Origin: Kribbella sp. CA-293567
GTDB taxonomy: Bacteria > Actinomycetota > Actinomycetes > Propionibacteriales > Kribbellaceae
Reading direction: 5' to 3'
Length of the DNA: 64,000 nt
Assembly: GCF_027627575.1 (NCBI RefSeq)
Contig: NZ_CP114065.1
Coordinates: 4,464,001 to 4,528,000, forward strand
Part shown: positions 18,501 to 26,769 of the stretch, piece after piece
Layout of the letters: each line of letters begins with the position of its first letter
How positions within the stretch are numbered: the first letter of the stretch is position 1
Made by a program: the position numbers and the translations under genes
The notes under the pieces: model-generated
The model's input: the letters and a program-made list of their open reading frames with translations, nothing else
Database searches by the model: none
What the model was told of the DNA's origin: nothing

Positions 18501-19520
18501 ACCGGCTGTGCCGGCGTAGCCGAGCGTCACCAGCAGGAGGCCGACCACCAGGGAGAGTTGCAGGAAGCCGCGGTGCTTCAACGTGCCCATGGCCAGGCCC
18601 ACCAGCCCCAGCAGGGCGATGGTGGCCGAGGTGAGGATCAAGGCCGGCTGCGTGACGTAGAGCCAGCCCGCCGGCCAGGTCGGACCATCTCCTGCCAGCA
18701 GGAAGTTCAGCCACTGCGACGTGCCGCGGAAGGACTCGAAGATGCTCGCCTTGCTGGTGGTGACCGCGGCGTTCTCGATCCAGTCCAGGAAGGGCGGGCT
18801 GTAGCGGCCCAGCATCACCAGCGGGACCAGCCACCAGAAGGAGACGGCCAGCACGCAGCCGAACCAGCCCAGGGCGACCTTGAGGGTCGACTTGTCCAGG
18901 CGCCGGGTGATCAGCCACAACGCCGGCAGCACCAGCGTGGCGCCGGTCGCTACCGCATTCACTCCCCCGACCAGTCCGAACGCCACAGCGGACCAGCCGA
19001 CCCGCCACCAGCCGGAACGGGCTTTCGGGGTCACCAGCGGCAGCAGCACCCAGGGAGCCATCGCGAGCGGCCACACCTCGATGGAGGTGATCGCGACCTC
19101 GCCGAGCATCCGGGGACTCAACGCGTAGAACAGCGCGACCACAAAGCGAGCCCACGGAGCGCCGTACCCGAGAGCACCGCAGAGCTTCCAGACGCCGAGG
19201 AACGCCACGCACATGACCAGCGACCACCACAGTCGCTGGGTGACCCAGCCCGGCACCGACAGTGTGTCCAGCAGCCAATGGAACGGGCCCATCGGCAGCA
19301 GGTAGCCGTAGGCCTGGTTCTGCAGTTGCCCGAAGGCGCCCTGCGGGTCCCACAGGTGCAACGACCGGGCCAGGAAGGCGCCAGGTCCGGCGGTCAGGTC
19401 GAGTTTGGTGTCGGGCACGATCTTCCCCGGCGCCTGGTGGAAGCACAGGGCGATCAGGACCAGGCAGCCCAGCAGCAGCCGGGCCCGCCAGATCACCTTC
19501 TCCTTGCTCGGTGCCTTCAT
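15444..19520 (-). CDS. aftD: AftD-like alpha-(1->3)-arabinofuranosyltransferase family protein
   Basis: A 1358-residue GT-C enzyme (DUF3367/AftD family). About eleven transmembrane helices fill residues 10-430. The first extracytoplasmic loop has PDTKLDLTAGPGAFL, the Asp-containing motif of AftD. A long extracytoplasmic part follows with two discoidin/CBM-like segments (about 700-840 around DGDPMTRWVSGNYGRSSGEW, and about 940-1060 around LGTGWVAG), then C-terminal helices. In mycobacteria AftD adds alpha-1,3-branched arabinofuranose to arabinogalactan and lipoarabinomannan from decaprenyl-phosphoryl-arabinose. The substrate here is inferred only. The ATG overlaps the methyltransferase stop (ATGA, 19517-19520). 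The 3' end overlaps the acyltransferase by 112 bases. Confidence 0.92.
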   Translation of the reverse strand: MKAPSKEKVIWRARLLLGCLVLIALCFHQAPGKIVPDTKLDLTAGPGAFLARSLHLWDPQGAFGQLQNQAYGYLLPMGPFHWLLDTLSVPGWVTQRLWWSLVMCVAFLGVWKLCGALGYGAPWARFVVALFYALSPRMLGEVAITSIEVWPLAMAPWVLLPLVTPKARSGWWRVGWSAVAFGLVGGVNAVATGATLVLPALWLITRRLDKSTLKVALGWFGCVLAVSFWWLVPLVMLGRYSPPFLDWIENAAVTTSKASIFESFRGTSQWLNFLLAGDGPTWPAGWLYVTQPALILTSATIALLGLVGLAMGTLKHRGFLQLSLVVGLLLVTLGYAGTAGTPLASQLHELLDGPLAAIRNTHKFELVVRLPLVLAAAHALTRLTAWATARGVHRRIVPIVAAFLVVSIATPALFAQLPRPESYEAIPAHWREAATWLDDQPTKGSVLVVPAASFADFTWGSTKDEPFQALLKRPMAVRDAVPLGSAGTTRWLDEVERRLGSGVGDKTLQQALARAGVKYVVVRNDLRIDAQVSPTMAVHESLDESGLKRVAYFGPPTGSAMERPGLTLDEHTRLPYPSVEIYDVGEVSPARLVPQSQLLEVRGAPEDVPGVLTALGGSREAVTSTDAKNLGKLQLVQTDGLQRREVTVGRSADNASPVLTADDPGRQKRRTLDYVVDPAAALTTRSWAGGVTDVRASSSAADADATLRLGPGNGPAAAVDGDPMTRWVSGNYGRSSGEWLELTFAEPQSLENLEVRFSLAAPTTEGVRTLKIDSDRGSLTTVVQNTDQPQRLTAPPGTTQRLRITVGVTDGKNPNGVSISELSLPGVTPASRLLIPAVPDRRPDALVFRNQQAGRSACLHAGTRPLCRDGFARDSEEATGLLRSVELPEAAAYRLQGTALPKDGDAVERLLDRPAPIRATASSRAVTAPEGRPGAVVDRELGTGWVAGPADLQPKLFLRLPGARKKPVTGLQFLTDPYLAASRPTIVTLRLDGGPSSVYKIDPEGFVALPAGTTVTRRIQVTFTADNRSVDVDSASGFARHLPVGVSELRVLGIDELRKPVDLDAATGSLCGFGPSVRVDGVDLPTKLTGTVRDVLQRRPVGFTLCKQNAVRLPAGRHTLDILASADFVPVEVKLIRPGFAATPTPVKSVDVWRATPASLTLEVPQADEQSVLTVAQNFSTGWEAYDSSGRKLAPLRVGGWQQGWILPAGPEQVVTARFTPDRDYRAGLLVGLVTFLGVAGLAIFSRRRSRHTGHRLREAGRMAPWLASVLAVAAGTFIAGWIGLAATLAAALLAWLLTGRRFELIAVVVGVVLLGSLVAAVQPWPDGGTGLTSGFVQSSILFGCALALLSRPTPETS

Positions 19521-20275
19521 CGGCGCCGGAGCACGACTACGAGGTTCCAGGTCGCGAACTCCCGCACCCCCGGCACCGCCAGTACGCCGTACGCCCAGCG
19601 CGGGTGGTAGCGCGGGAAGGCCGCCACCAGTTCGGCGCCGGCGCAGGACCGGGCCCAGCGCAGACCGCCGGCCACCGTGATGGGGAACAGCGACTCACCG
19701 AACTTGTTCTTCGGCGGCTTGCCCTGCTTGCGCTCGTAGCGCCGCGCCGCCCGGTGGCCGCCGAGGAAGTGCCAGGGAGCGGTCTCGTGCCCGCCGTGCA
19801 GGCCCCACCAGCCGGTGTAGGACAGGAAGATCGTGCCGCCCGGCTTGGTGACGCGAACCATCTCGTCGGCCATCAGCCACGGGTCGGGCACGTGCTCGAG
19901 CACGTTCGAGGAGAAGCAGACGTCGATCTGGCCGTCGGCGATCGGCAGCGCCATCCCGCTGGCCAGGACGGTGCCGGGCATCGGCTCGCCCCGGCCGCTC
20001 AGTTCGCCCAGGTCGGAGTCGATCGCGTAGTACGTCGCTCCCGCGGCCCGGAAGGCGTCGGCGAAGTAGCCCGGGCCGCCGCCCACGTCGAGCATCCGCG
20101 CGCCGCGCAGGTCGACGTACGACGACAACTGGCCGGCCGAGTCCGCGGCCAGCGTGCCGTAGAAGTGGTCGGGATCGGTCTGCTCGACCCCGAACGCCCG
20201 GAGCAGCCGCACGGCACGCCCGAGGTCGGCCGTCCAGCCGACGGCGGTCACAGGGCTCGGAATCGCTTCGGGCAC
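19517..20275 (-). CDS. Class I SAM-dependent methyltransferase of the envelope locus
   Basis: About 252 residues. Motif I is MLDVGGGPGYFADAFRAAG, then YYAIDSDLGEL, and DVCFSSNVLEHVPDP precedes MVRVTKPGGTIFLSY. The N-terminal LRAFGVEQTDPDHFYGTLAAD and C-terminal YHPRWAYGVLAVPGVREF are typical of the group that includes mycobacterial Rv0224c, whose gene also lies beside a GT4 glycosyltransferase. The methyl acceptor is unknown, possibly a glycan or lipid. The start chosen is GTG at 20275, preceded by AGGG at a suitable distance. A GTG at 20299 would add eight residues but has no well-placed ribosome binding site. Heads a two-gene unit with aftD, divergent from the GT4 gene. Confidence 0.9.
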   Translation of the reverse strand: MPEAIPSPVTAVGWTADLGRAVRLLRAFGVEQTDPDHFYGTLAADSAGQLSSYVDLRGARMLDVGGGPGYFADAFRAAGATYYAIDSDLGELSGRGEPMPGTVLASGMALPIADGQIDVCFSSNVLEHVPDPWLMADEMVRVTKPGGTIFLSYTGWWGLHGGHETAPWHFLGGHRAARRYERKQGKPPKNKFGESLFPITVAGGLRWARSCAGAELVAAFPRYHPRWAYGVLAVPGVREFATWNLVVVLRRR

Positions 20276-20379
20276 AGGCCGGACCCTAACCGATTTCACG
20301 ACCTCTGGCGGACATCGTTACTCCCTGGTAACCTCGCGGCCTGATCTCCGGGGGCGGACTTAGTGAGGGTGGGACCGAA

Positions 20380-21507
20380 GTGGGGCGCGAGCAGAGCGTG
20401 CTGTTGCTGAACTGGCGGGACACGACGAACCCCGAGGGTGGTGGTTCGGAGAGGTGCGTGGAGGAGGTCGCCAGAGGCCTTGCTGCGATGGGCTGGTCCG
20501 TCACCATGCTCTGCGCCGCGTATCCCGGCAGTCCCCGCGAGGCCCGCCGCCACGACGTCCGCTACCTGTACCGCGGCAGCAAGGTGACGGTTTACCTCGC
20601 CGGCCTGCTCTACACGCTGCTGCAGCGCCCTGCCCACGTCATCGACGTGCAGAACGGCCTCCCATTCTTTACCCGCCTCGTACGTCGTACCGGCGTCGTC
20701 GTGCTGGTCCACCACGTGCACGAAGAGCAGTGGCAGGTCGTCTACCCGGGCTGGAAGGGACGCCTGGGCTGGTGGCTGGAGTCCAGGCTCGCCCCCTGGC
20801 TCTACCGTGACTGCCGCTACGTCACGGTCTCCTCCGCGTCGCGCGACGAACTACACGCGCTGGGCATCGAGAAGGCCCGGATCGACGTCATCCACAACGG
20901 CACCGACCCGGCACCGCCTCGCCAACTGGAGCAGGCGGCCGCGCCGACCGTGGTCTGCGTCGGGCGGATCGTGCCGCACAAGCAGGTGGAGCACGCGGTC
21001 GACGCCATCGCCGAAGCCAGGAAGGTGTTGCCGGACGCACGGCTGCTCGTGGTCGGGTCCGGTTGGTGGGAGGACTCACTGCGCGAGTACGTCGTCTCAC
21101 GCGGCTTGCAGAACGCTGTCGAGTTCCGCGGACACGTCAGCGAGGCCGACAAGCACGCGGCGTACGACGAGGCCTGGGTGCTCGCGCTGCCGAGCCTCAA
21201 GGAGGGCTGGGGCCTGGTGGTCGGCGAGGCTGCGGCGCACGGCGTACCGACTGTTGCTTATCGCAGTGCGGGCGGGCCGACCGAGTCGGTCCAGCACGAG
21301 GCCACGGGGCTCCTGGTGGACACCGAGGCCGAGTTCAGCGAGGCGATCCTGTCACTGCTGCAGGACCAGGCTGCCCGGCGCCGGTTGTCGGCGGGCGCGC
21401 TCGCGTCGGCGGGCAACTTCACCTGGGGCGCCACGGTCCGCGGCTTCGACCGGGTCCTCACCGGCCAGGTCGTGTCCACGGAGAAGCCGGCCAGCGTCCG
21501 ACGCTGA
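20380..21507 (+). CDS. GT4-family glycosyltransferase
   Basis: 375 residues of the GT-B fold (Glycos_transf_1). The N-domain has GGGSERCVEEVARGLAAMGW near the start, and the C-domain has IHNGTDP, CVGRIVPHKQVEHAV and the nucleotide-sugar binding segment PSLKEGWGLVVGEAAAHGVP with the retaining-type EX7E. Cytoplasmic or membrane-associated. Sugar donor unknown. The GTG start follows a 104-base intergenic region shared with the divergent methyltransferase. It resembles the mycobacterial Rv0225 neighbour of that methyltransferase, which supports a common envelope-glycan pathway. Confidence 0.93.
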   Translation: MGREQSVLLLNWRDTTNPEGGGSERCVEEVARGLAAMGWSVTMLCAAYPGSPREARRHDVRYLYRGSKVTVYLAGLLYTLLQRPAHVIDVQNGLPFFTRLVRRTGVVVLVHHVHEEQWQVVYPGWKGRLGWWLESRLAPWLYRDCRYVTVSSASRDELHALGIEKARIDVIHNGTDPAPPRQLEQAAAPTVVCVGRIVPHKQVEHAVDAIAEARKVLPDARLLVVGSGWWEDSLREYVVSRGLQNAVEFRGHVSEADKHAAYDEAWVLALPSLKEGWGLVVGEAAAHGVPTVAYRSAGGPTESVQHEATGLLVDTEAEFSEAILSLLQDQAARRRLSAGALASAGNFTWGATVRGFDRVLTGQVVSTEKPASVRR

Positions 21508-21514
21508 CCGGCTT
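21484..21514 (+). terminator. Hairpin overlapping the 3' end of the GT4 gene
   Basis: AAGCCGG-c-CAGCGTC and GACGCTG-a-CCGGCTT form an imperfect inverted repeat with one mismatch, centred on base 21499 and followed by TTTC. It covers the GT4 stop codon and lies between two convergent genes, so it may serve as a terminator on the plus strand. Confidence 0.45.
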
Positions 21515-21528
21515 TCAGATCCAGCGGG

Positions 21529-21696
21529 TCACTTGCTCCCGTAGTCGACGATCGGGACGTCCACCTGGCCCTTGCTGGTCTGGCCAGCGGGTGCCTTCGG
21601 GTTGTCCTGCACCGTCTGCACCACCCCGACGACAGCGGCGGTCGAAACGGCCATACCAGCGATGACAGCCAGTACGGCACCGATCAGAGTTCCCAT
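21529..21696 (-). CDS. DUF2613-type small membrane protein (55 aa)
   Basis: A 55-residue frame from ATG at 21696 to TGA at 21529 with AGGAGG eleven bases upstream. It opens MGTLIGAVLAVIAGMAV, one hydrophobic helix (about 3-27), followed by a short hydrophilic tail VDVPIVDYGSK outside the membrane. This matches the DUF2613 family of small actinobacterial membrane or secreted proteins. The mycobacterial member Rv0236A is next to aftD, and this gene lies about 2 kb from the aftD-like gene. Function unknown; a small subunit or regulator of the envelope glycosylation machinery is a reasonable guess from position. Confidence 0.82.
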   Translation of the reverse strand: MGTLIGAVLAVIAGMAVSTAAVVGVVQTVQDNPKAPAGQTSKGQVDVPIVDYGSK

Positions 21697-21751
21697 GAAG
21701 CGTGTCCCCTCCTAGACAAGTAAACCGGATGGTAACAACCGGCCAGTAACT

Positions 21752-23518
21752 TCACCAGAGCTTGCGGCGGCTCGATCCGCGGCTGATGATTCCGCCCACC
21801 GCGGCGAGCACGAGCACCAGGCCGGCCAGCGTCCAGGCGAGCAGAACGAGCACGACCGCCCACGGGCGGCCGGCCTGCTGGTCGGGGGCGCCGGGGAGAC
21901 TGTAGACCGTCACCGTCGGTCCGGCGAACACCTCGGCCAACTGCGGGGTGAAGTCGCGCGGCGACGGGCCACCGGCCTCCCGGTCCACCACCAGCCAGCC
22001 GACTCCCTGCTGTTTCAGTACCGCAGTCGGATCCGTCCGGTCGCGTACTGCCGACCGGAGCGCAGTGGCAATCACAGTCGCCCTCGGGTCCTCCCCTGCC
22101 AGCCGGTGGCCGTCGACGATCAGTTCGTCGGGGACGATCGACGGCTTGGTGAAGTAGCGCGGCATCGGGTCGAGCACTGGGCGCCGCCCGTTCCAGCCCG
22201 GAGCCCGGTACGACTCGAACGGCCAAGGTATGAACGCGCCCGGCCTGTCGTCAGCAGCCAGCACCCGCCGAGCCTCAGCCCAGTCAGCCGGGTACTGCGC
22301 CGACTCGAGCCCGTCGCCGCCTGCCAGCGTCGGTAGCGCAGCGATGGGGATCAACACCGCAGTGGCGCCCACCACCCACTTCAGCCGCGCCACGCCCAGT
22401 ACTGCGGCCACTGCGGCCCCGAACCCGATCGACTCCAGAAGGACCAACGGGCCGAGGTACCGCTGGCCGTCTCGGAACAAGCCGGCCCCGGGGACCTCGC
22501 GCACCGCCCACTCCAGCACGCCAGGCGCCACCACTCCGGCCATTGCGATCACGATGGCCAGCACCGCAGCCGCTACGAGCGCCAGCGCTAGCCGGTCCGA
22601 CCGCCACCAGATCACCACGCCGACGACAGCCACCAACAGCAGCAGAAAACCGAGCAGCACCGGCACCAGTTGCCCGCGGCTGCCTGGAACGACATCCGCG
22701 TTCCAGACTCCTCCCAGGGTCAGGAGAGTGGGCAGCGTGCCGCCGTAGCCCTCGTCCCGCGCCGCGAAGGCCGGAACCGCCGCAGGGTCGGAGGTCGCGG
22801 CCGCTGTACGGGCGAGGCCGGCGACGAGCCAGGGTGCGTTCAAGAGGACAGCGCCGAGGAAAACGCGGCTGGGCGAGGACGCGGCTCGAAGAAGGCGGAG
22901 CCGCCGGTCGCCTCCACCGGTGTGCTGCGGCGCGGCGTCCGACCTCGGGCTCGGCCAGAACAGGAGGGCAGCGGCCAGCAGCAAGCCGGTGATCCCACCG
23001 GATGCCGTGAGCGCGCAGCCGGCCGAAGCCAGCAAGAAGCCGCGCCAGCCCTCGCCGCGTCTCACCTTCAGTGCGCCGCGCACCAGCCACGGCAGGGCGG
23101 CGTACCCGAGGAGCAGCGCCCAGGCGCCGAGGTGGAAGCGCTCGGCCACGAACGGGTTCCACACGTAGAGCGTGGTGGCCGCGGCGCCGGCCAGAGGTCC
23201 ACCCAGCTGCAGAGACCGCCACAGCGCCGTCATGCCCAGCCCGCTCAGCAGCGGGATCGCGACCAGCACCAGCTTGTTCAGCGCCTGACCACCGACCAGT
23301 TCGTCCAGTACCGCGACCAGCACGTCCGACGGGACCGCACGCGGTAAGGCGGTTGTGACACCGAACAGGTCAAGCCGTAGCGTGAGGTCCGGCACGAACA
23401 CCAGGTCGTAGCCGAGCACGTAGCCAGGAGCGAGCAGCGGCGTGGTGATCAGCACTGTCAGCAGTACCGGCCAGGCCCACGGCATCAGCCGGGCCAGCCG
23501 GGTGTATCCCCCCTCCAC
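21752..23518 (-). CDS. Large polytopic membrane protein of the envelope-glycan locus
   Basis: 588 residues with about twelve hydrophobic segments, an extracytoplasmic loop after helix 1 (GYVLGYDLVFVPDLTLRLDL) and a soluble segment near the C-terminus that includes PFESYRAPGWNGRRPVLD and GVGWLVVDREAG before a last helix. The layout recalls GT-C membrane enzymes, and a relative (Rv0226c) adjoins the DUF3068 gene in mycobacteria. No catalytic motif can be named with confidence. The GTG start at 23518 has GAGGAGG at ideal distance. It is downstream-convergent with nothing and divergent from the flippase gene, separated by 63 bases. Confidence 0.78.
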   Translation of the reverse strand: MEGGYTRLARLMPWAWPVLLTVLITTPLLAPGYVLGYDLVFVPDLTLRLDLFGVTTALPRAVPSDVLVAVLDELVGGQALNKLVLVAIPLLSGLGMTALWRSLQLGGPLAGAAATTLYVWNPFVAERFHLGAWALLLGYAALPWLVRGALKVRRGEGWRGFLLASAGCALTASGGITGLLLAAALLFWPSPRSDAAPQHTGGGDRRLRLLRAASSPSRVFLGAVLLNAPWLVAGLARTAAATSDPAAVPAFAARDEGYGGTLPTLLTLGGVWNADVVPGSRGQLVPVLLGFLLLLVAVVGVVIWWRSDRLALALVAAAVLAIVIAMAGVVAPGVLEWAVREVPGAGLFRDGQRYLGPLVLLESIGFGAAVAAVLGVARLKWVVGATAVLIPIAALPTLAGGDGLESAQYPADWAEARRVLAADDRPGAFIPWPFESYRAPGWNGRRPVLDPMPRYFTKPSIVPDELIVDGHRLAGEDPRATVIATALRSAVRDRTDPTAVLKQQGVGWLVVDREAGGPSPRDFTPQLAEVFAGPTVTVYSLPGAPDQQAGRPWAVVLVLLAWTLAGLVLVLAAVGGIISRGSSRRKLW

Positions 23519-23581
23519 GCCTACCTCCTCGCAAGTAGTCTTCAGCGCAACCTACTCGCCAGCCAGCAGAACAGAAGCCGC

Positions 23582-24850
23582 ATGACCTCTGAGACGACTC
23601 CTGACCAGCAGCCCGCCGCGCCGAAGCTCGGCTTCCTGCGCAGCGCGACCGTGGTGGCGGTCGGCATGGCCATCATGAACGTAGCGGCTTACGGTTTCAC
23701 CTTGTTTGCGGTCCGCAGGCTGGTGCCGGAGCAGTTCAGCGCCGTCATCGCGCTGCTGGGCCTGCTGCTGATCGGCAACGTGGTGCCACTCGGTCTGCAG
23801 GCCTCTGGGGCTCGCCGGATCGCCACTCACGTCGGCCCTGGCCGGGAGGCACTCGCCGACGCGCTGCTGAAGGCCGGCCGGCGCTCAGCGCTCGGACTGA
23901 CCGCGGTGTCCTTGCTGGCGGCTCCGCTGCTGGTGTGGGCACTCCACATCGACTCGATCCTCGCGGTGCTGCTGCTGGCACCGACACTCGGCGGTCTGAC
24001 GCTGATGGGCTCTCAACTCGGAGTGCTGCAGGGCAGTCAACGCTGGACCGAGTTGGCCGCCATGTACACGGCGGTCGGAGTCGGGCGTTTCGCCTTCGGG
24101 GCCGGAGCACTGGTGATCCACCCGAGCCTCACGGCAGCGATGATCGGCGTCGCCATCGGAGCCGCCGTACCGCCTCTGGTCGGCGCTGTGCTCCTCCGCG
24201 GCTCGACCGGCGGCACTCCCGCACAGGTGAAGGAGGTGCTGCTGGAGACAGTGCACGGCACCCACGCCCTGCTGGCCTTCTTCGCCATCGCCAACGCCGA
24301 CGTCCTGCTCGCCCGCAACCTGCTGGACGGCCGGCACAGCGGGTACTACGCCGCCGGCGTCATCGTCGCGAAGGCCTGCCTGTTCCTGCCGCAGTTCGTC
24401 ATCGTGGTCGTCTTCCCGACCCTCGCCAGCTCCCCCGGCGACACGCTGCGGCTGCGCCGCGCGATCCAGGCGGTCGGTGCGCTCGGCATCTGCTGCGTGC
24501 TCGGCGCCTACTTGCTGCCGGACCTGGTCGTGACCGTTGCCGGAGGCAAGGAACAGTACGCCGCCCTCGGCTCGTTCGCCTGGATCTTCGCCGCGGCCGG
24601 TTCCTCGTACGCCGTACTGCAACTGGTCGTCTACGCCGCCATCGCGCAGCAGGAGAAGCGCGCCGCGGTGCTGATCTGGATCGGCCTGGTCACGCTGGCG
24701 ATCGCCGCCTTCGCGGTTCTCGGCACGGAGCTCGTCACCGGCATCGCCGCCATCAAGACCCTGGCCGGCATGACCGCGGCCTGTGCCCTGGTCCTGTCGG
24801 CCGCCCTGGCGACGGGTCTCCATCGCCAGACGGCCGGCACACCGGACTAG
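23582..24850 (+). CDS. Polysaccharide flippase-like protein (MOP/PST superfamily)
   Basis: A 422-residue protein with about twelve transmembrane helices and almost no soluble domain, of the oligosaccharide flippase type (Wzx/RfbX-like). It starts with a hydrophilic 15-residue segment and FLRSATVVAVGMAIMNVAAY, then GFTLFAVRRLVPEQFSAVIA, typical of the family's first two helices. Such proteins move undecaprenyl-linked glycans across the cytoplasmic membrane. Its place at the end of the envelope-glycan locus fits that role, but the substrate is unknown. It ends seven bases before the stop of the convergent sugar permease gene. Confidence 0.88.
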   Translation: MTSETTPDQQPAAPKLGFLRSATVVAVGMAIMNVAAYGFTLFAVRRLVPEQFSAVIALLGLLLIGNVVPLGLQASGARRIATHVGPGREALADALLKAGRRSALGLTAVSLLAAPLLVWALHIDSILAVLLLAPTLGGLTLMGSQLGVLQGSQRWTELAAMYTAVGVGRFAFGAGALVIHPSLTAAMIGVAIGAAVPPLVGAVLLRGSTGGTPAQVKEVLLETVHGTHALLAFFAIANADVLLARNLLDGRHSGYYAAGVIVAKACLFLPQFVIVVVFPTLASSPGDTLRLRRAIQAVGALGICCVLGAYLLPDLVVTVAGGKEQYAALGSFAWIFAAAGSSYAVLQLVVYAAIAQQEKRAAVLIWIGLVTLAIAAFAVLGTELVTGIAAIKTLAGMTAACALVLSAALATGLHRQTAGTPD

Positions 24851-24857
24851 CCGGGCC

Positions 24858-25835
24858 TCACCAGAGACTGGACTTGGCGAACTTGCGGGCCAGCGAGTTC
24901 GCCAGCACCAGCAGGACCAGACCGATCACCGAACGGAACAGGCCGATCGCCGCGGCGTAACTGAACTGCGGCACCTGCGACGCGAAGCCGAGTTTGTACA
25001 CGTAGGTGTCGATCACCTCCGAGGTCTGCAGGTTCAGCGTGTTCTGCAGCAGCAGCACCTTCTCGAACCCGACCGACATCATCGAGCCGATGTTCAGGAT
25101 CAGCAGGATCACCGCCACCGGCCGGATCGCCGGCAGGTCGATGTGCCAGACCCGGCGCAACCTGGAAGCGCCGTCCACGATGGCCGCCTCGTGCAGCTCG
25201 GGCGAGACGCTGGTCAGCGCGGCGAGGTAGATGATCGCCGAGAAACCCATCGTCTGCCAGGCACCGGACCAGACGTACAGATGGCGGAAGTAGTCGGGAT
25301 TGCTGAGCACGTCGATCGGCCCGATCCCGAACTGGCCCAGCAGCTGGTTCAGTACGCCACTGTTCGGGTCGACGATCACCACGATCAGCCCGACCACGAC
25401 CACGGTGGAGATGAAGTGCGGCGCGTAGGTGATCAGCTGGACCGACCGCCGGTACCAGCGGCGCCGGGCCATGTTCAGGCCGAGCGCCAGCACGATCGGC
25501 AGCCAGAAGGTCGCGAGCAGCTCGTAGACGTGCAGCACCAGCGTGTTCTTGAGCAGCCGCCAGAACTGGTACGACTCGACGAACCGTTCGAAGTGCTTGA
25601 AACCGACCCACCGGCTGCCGAGGATGCCGTCGACGACGTTGTAGTCCTTGAAGGCGATGATCGCGCCGTACATCGGCCAGTAGGCGAAGATCGCCAGCCA
25701 GATCAGCGGCACCGCGAGCATCGCGTAGAGCTGCCAGTTGCGGCGCATCCGGGTGCCGAGGCCGGCTCCGTGCCGGCGGGGACGCGCGGCGGTGGGCGCT
25801 GCCGGAGTACGTCGTACCAGAGTGTCCGTGGCCAT
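24858..25835 (-). CDS. Carbohydrate ABC transporter permease (LplB/UgpA type)
   Basis: A 325-residue inner-membrane permease with six transmembrane helices and the BPD_transp_1 coupling loop (EAAIVDGASRLRRVWHIDLP), which docks the ATPase. The basic, Pro/Ala-rich first 30 residues are cytoplasmic. FAYWPMYGAIIAFKDYNVVDG is the typical start of the LplB-like permeases for oligosaccharides. Last gene of a three-gene unit (binding protein, permease 2, permease 1), four bases after permease 2. No ATPase gene is nearby, so a shared MsiK-type ATPase encoded elsewhere is likely. Confidence 0.93.
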   Translation of the reverse strand: MATDTLVRRTPAAPTAARPRRHGAGLGTRMRRNWQLYAMLAVPLIWLAIFAYWPMYGAIIAFKDYNVVDGILGSRWVGFKHFERFVESYQFWRLLKNTLVLHVYELLATFWLPIVLALGLNMARRRWYRRSVQLITYAPHFISTVVVVGLIVVIVDPNSGVLNQLLGQFGIGPIDVLSNPDYFRHLYVWSGAWQTMGFSAIIYLAALTSVSPELHEAAIVDGASRLRRVWHIDLPAIRPVAVILLILNIGSMMSVGFEKVLLLQNTLNLQTSEVIDTYVYKLGFASQVPQFSYAAAIGLFRSVIGLVLLVLANSLARKFAKSSLW

Positions 25836-25839
25836 GGCG

Positions 25840-26769
25840 TCAGCCCTTCAACGAGCCGACCATGGCCCCCTTGACGAAGTGCTTCTGCACAAAGGGGTAG
25901 ACCAGCAGGGGTGGGATGGTGGCGATCACGATCAGCGAGAACTTCAGCTGCTCCTGCAGCTCCTTCATCCGGATCAGCTCGGCGGTGTCGCGGACCTGGG
26001 ACGGGTCGAAGTTGTTCTGGATCAGGATCTGGCGCAGCACCAGCTGCAGCGGGAACAGGTGCTCGCTGGTCAGGAAGATCAGCGCGTTGAACCACGAGTT
26101 CCACTGCGCGACCGCGTAGAAGAGCAGGTTCACCGCGATGATCGGCTTGCTCAGCGGCAGCACGATCCGCCAGAAGAAGCCGAAGTCGGTGCAGCCGTCG
26201 ACCTTGGCCGCCTCGACCAGCTCCTCGGGAATGGTCGACTGGAAGTAGGTCCGGGTGATGATCATGTTCCAGACCGCGAGCGCGGCCGGCAGGATGATCG
26301 CCCACCGGGTGTTCAGCAGGCCGACCCGGTCGATCACCAGGTAGGTCGGGATCAGGCCGCCGCTGAACATCATCGTGAAGACGAACAACCCCATGATGAA
26401 ACCCTTGCCCGGCAGGCCTTTGCGCGACAGCGGGTAGGCCGCGAACAGGGTGAGCACGGTGGCGATCAGGGCGCCGCCGACCGCGTAGAAGACCGAGTTG
26501 CTGAACCCGCTGACGATCGAGTCGTAGTCGAAGACCGCCTTGAACGACTCGGTGCTGAAGCCGACCGGCCACAGCCAGACCTTGCCGGAGACCACGTTCT
26601 TCGGGTCGCTCAGCGAGGCACTGACCACGTAGACCAGCGGATAGAGCACGGCCAGCGTGAACAGGCCGAGAGCCGCGTAGTTGCACAGCATCACGATCCG
26701 GTCGGACCGGGTCTCCTGGACCGGAGCCGGCGCGCCGGTGGGTGCCTCGGTTGCGGTGGCCATCGCCAT
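25840..26769 (-). CDS. Carbohydrate ABC transporter permease (LplC/UgpE type)
   Basis: A 309-residue second permease with six helices and the coupling loop EELVEAAKVDGCTDFGFFWR. It contains MMFSGGLIPTYLVIDRVGLL and the family ending KHFVKGAMVGSLKG. The start is the ATG at 26769 (MAMATATEAP), which shares one base with the TGA stop of the binding-protein gene (TGATG), so translation is coupled. Upstream in-frame extension would overlap the previous gene by 90 bases and is not needed. It forms the membrane channel together with the other permease. Confidence 0.93.
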   Translation of the reverse strand: MAMATATEAPTGAPAPVQETRSDRIVMLCNYAALGLFTLAVLYPLVYVVSASLSDPKNVVSGKVWLWPVGFSTESFKAVFDYDSIVSGFSNSVFYAVGGALIATVLTLFAAYPLSRKGLPGKGFIMGLFVFTMMFSGGLIPTYLVIDRVGLLNTRWAIILPAALAVWNMIITRTYFQSTIPEELVEAAKVDGCTDFGFFWRIVLPLSKPIIAVNLLFYAVAQWNSWFNALIFLTSEHLFPLQLVLRQILIQNNFDPSQVRDTAELIRMKELQEQLKFSLIVIATIPPLLVYPFVQKHFVKGAMVGSLKG

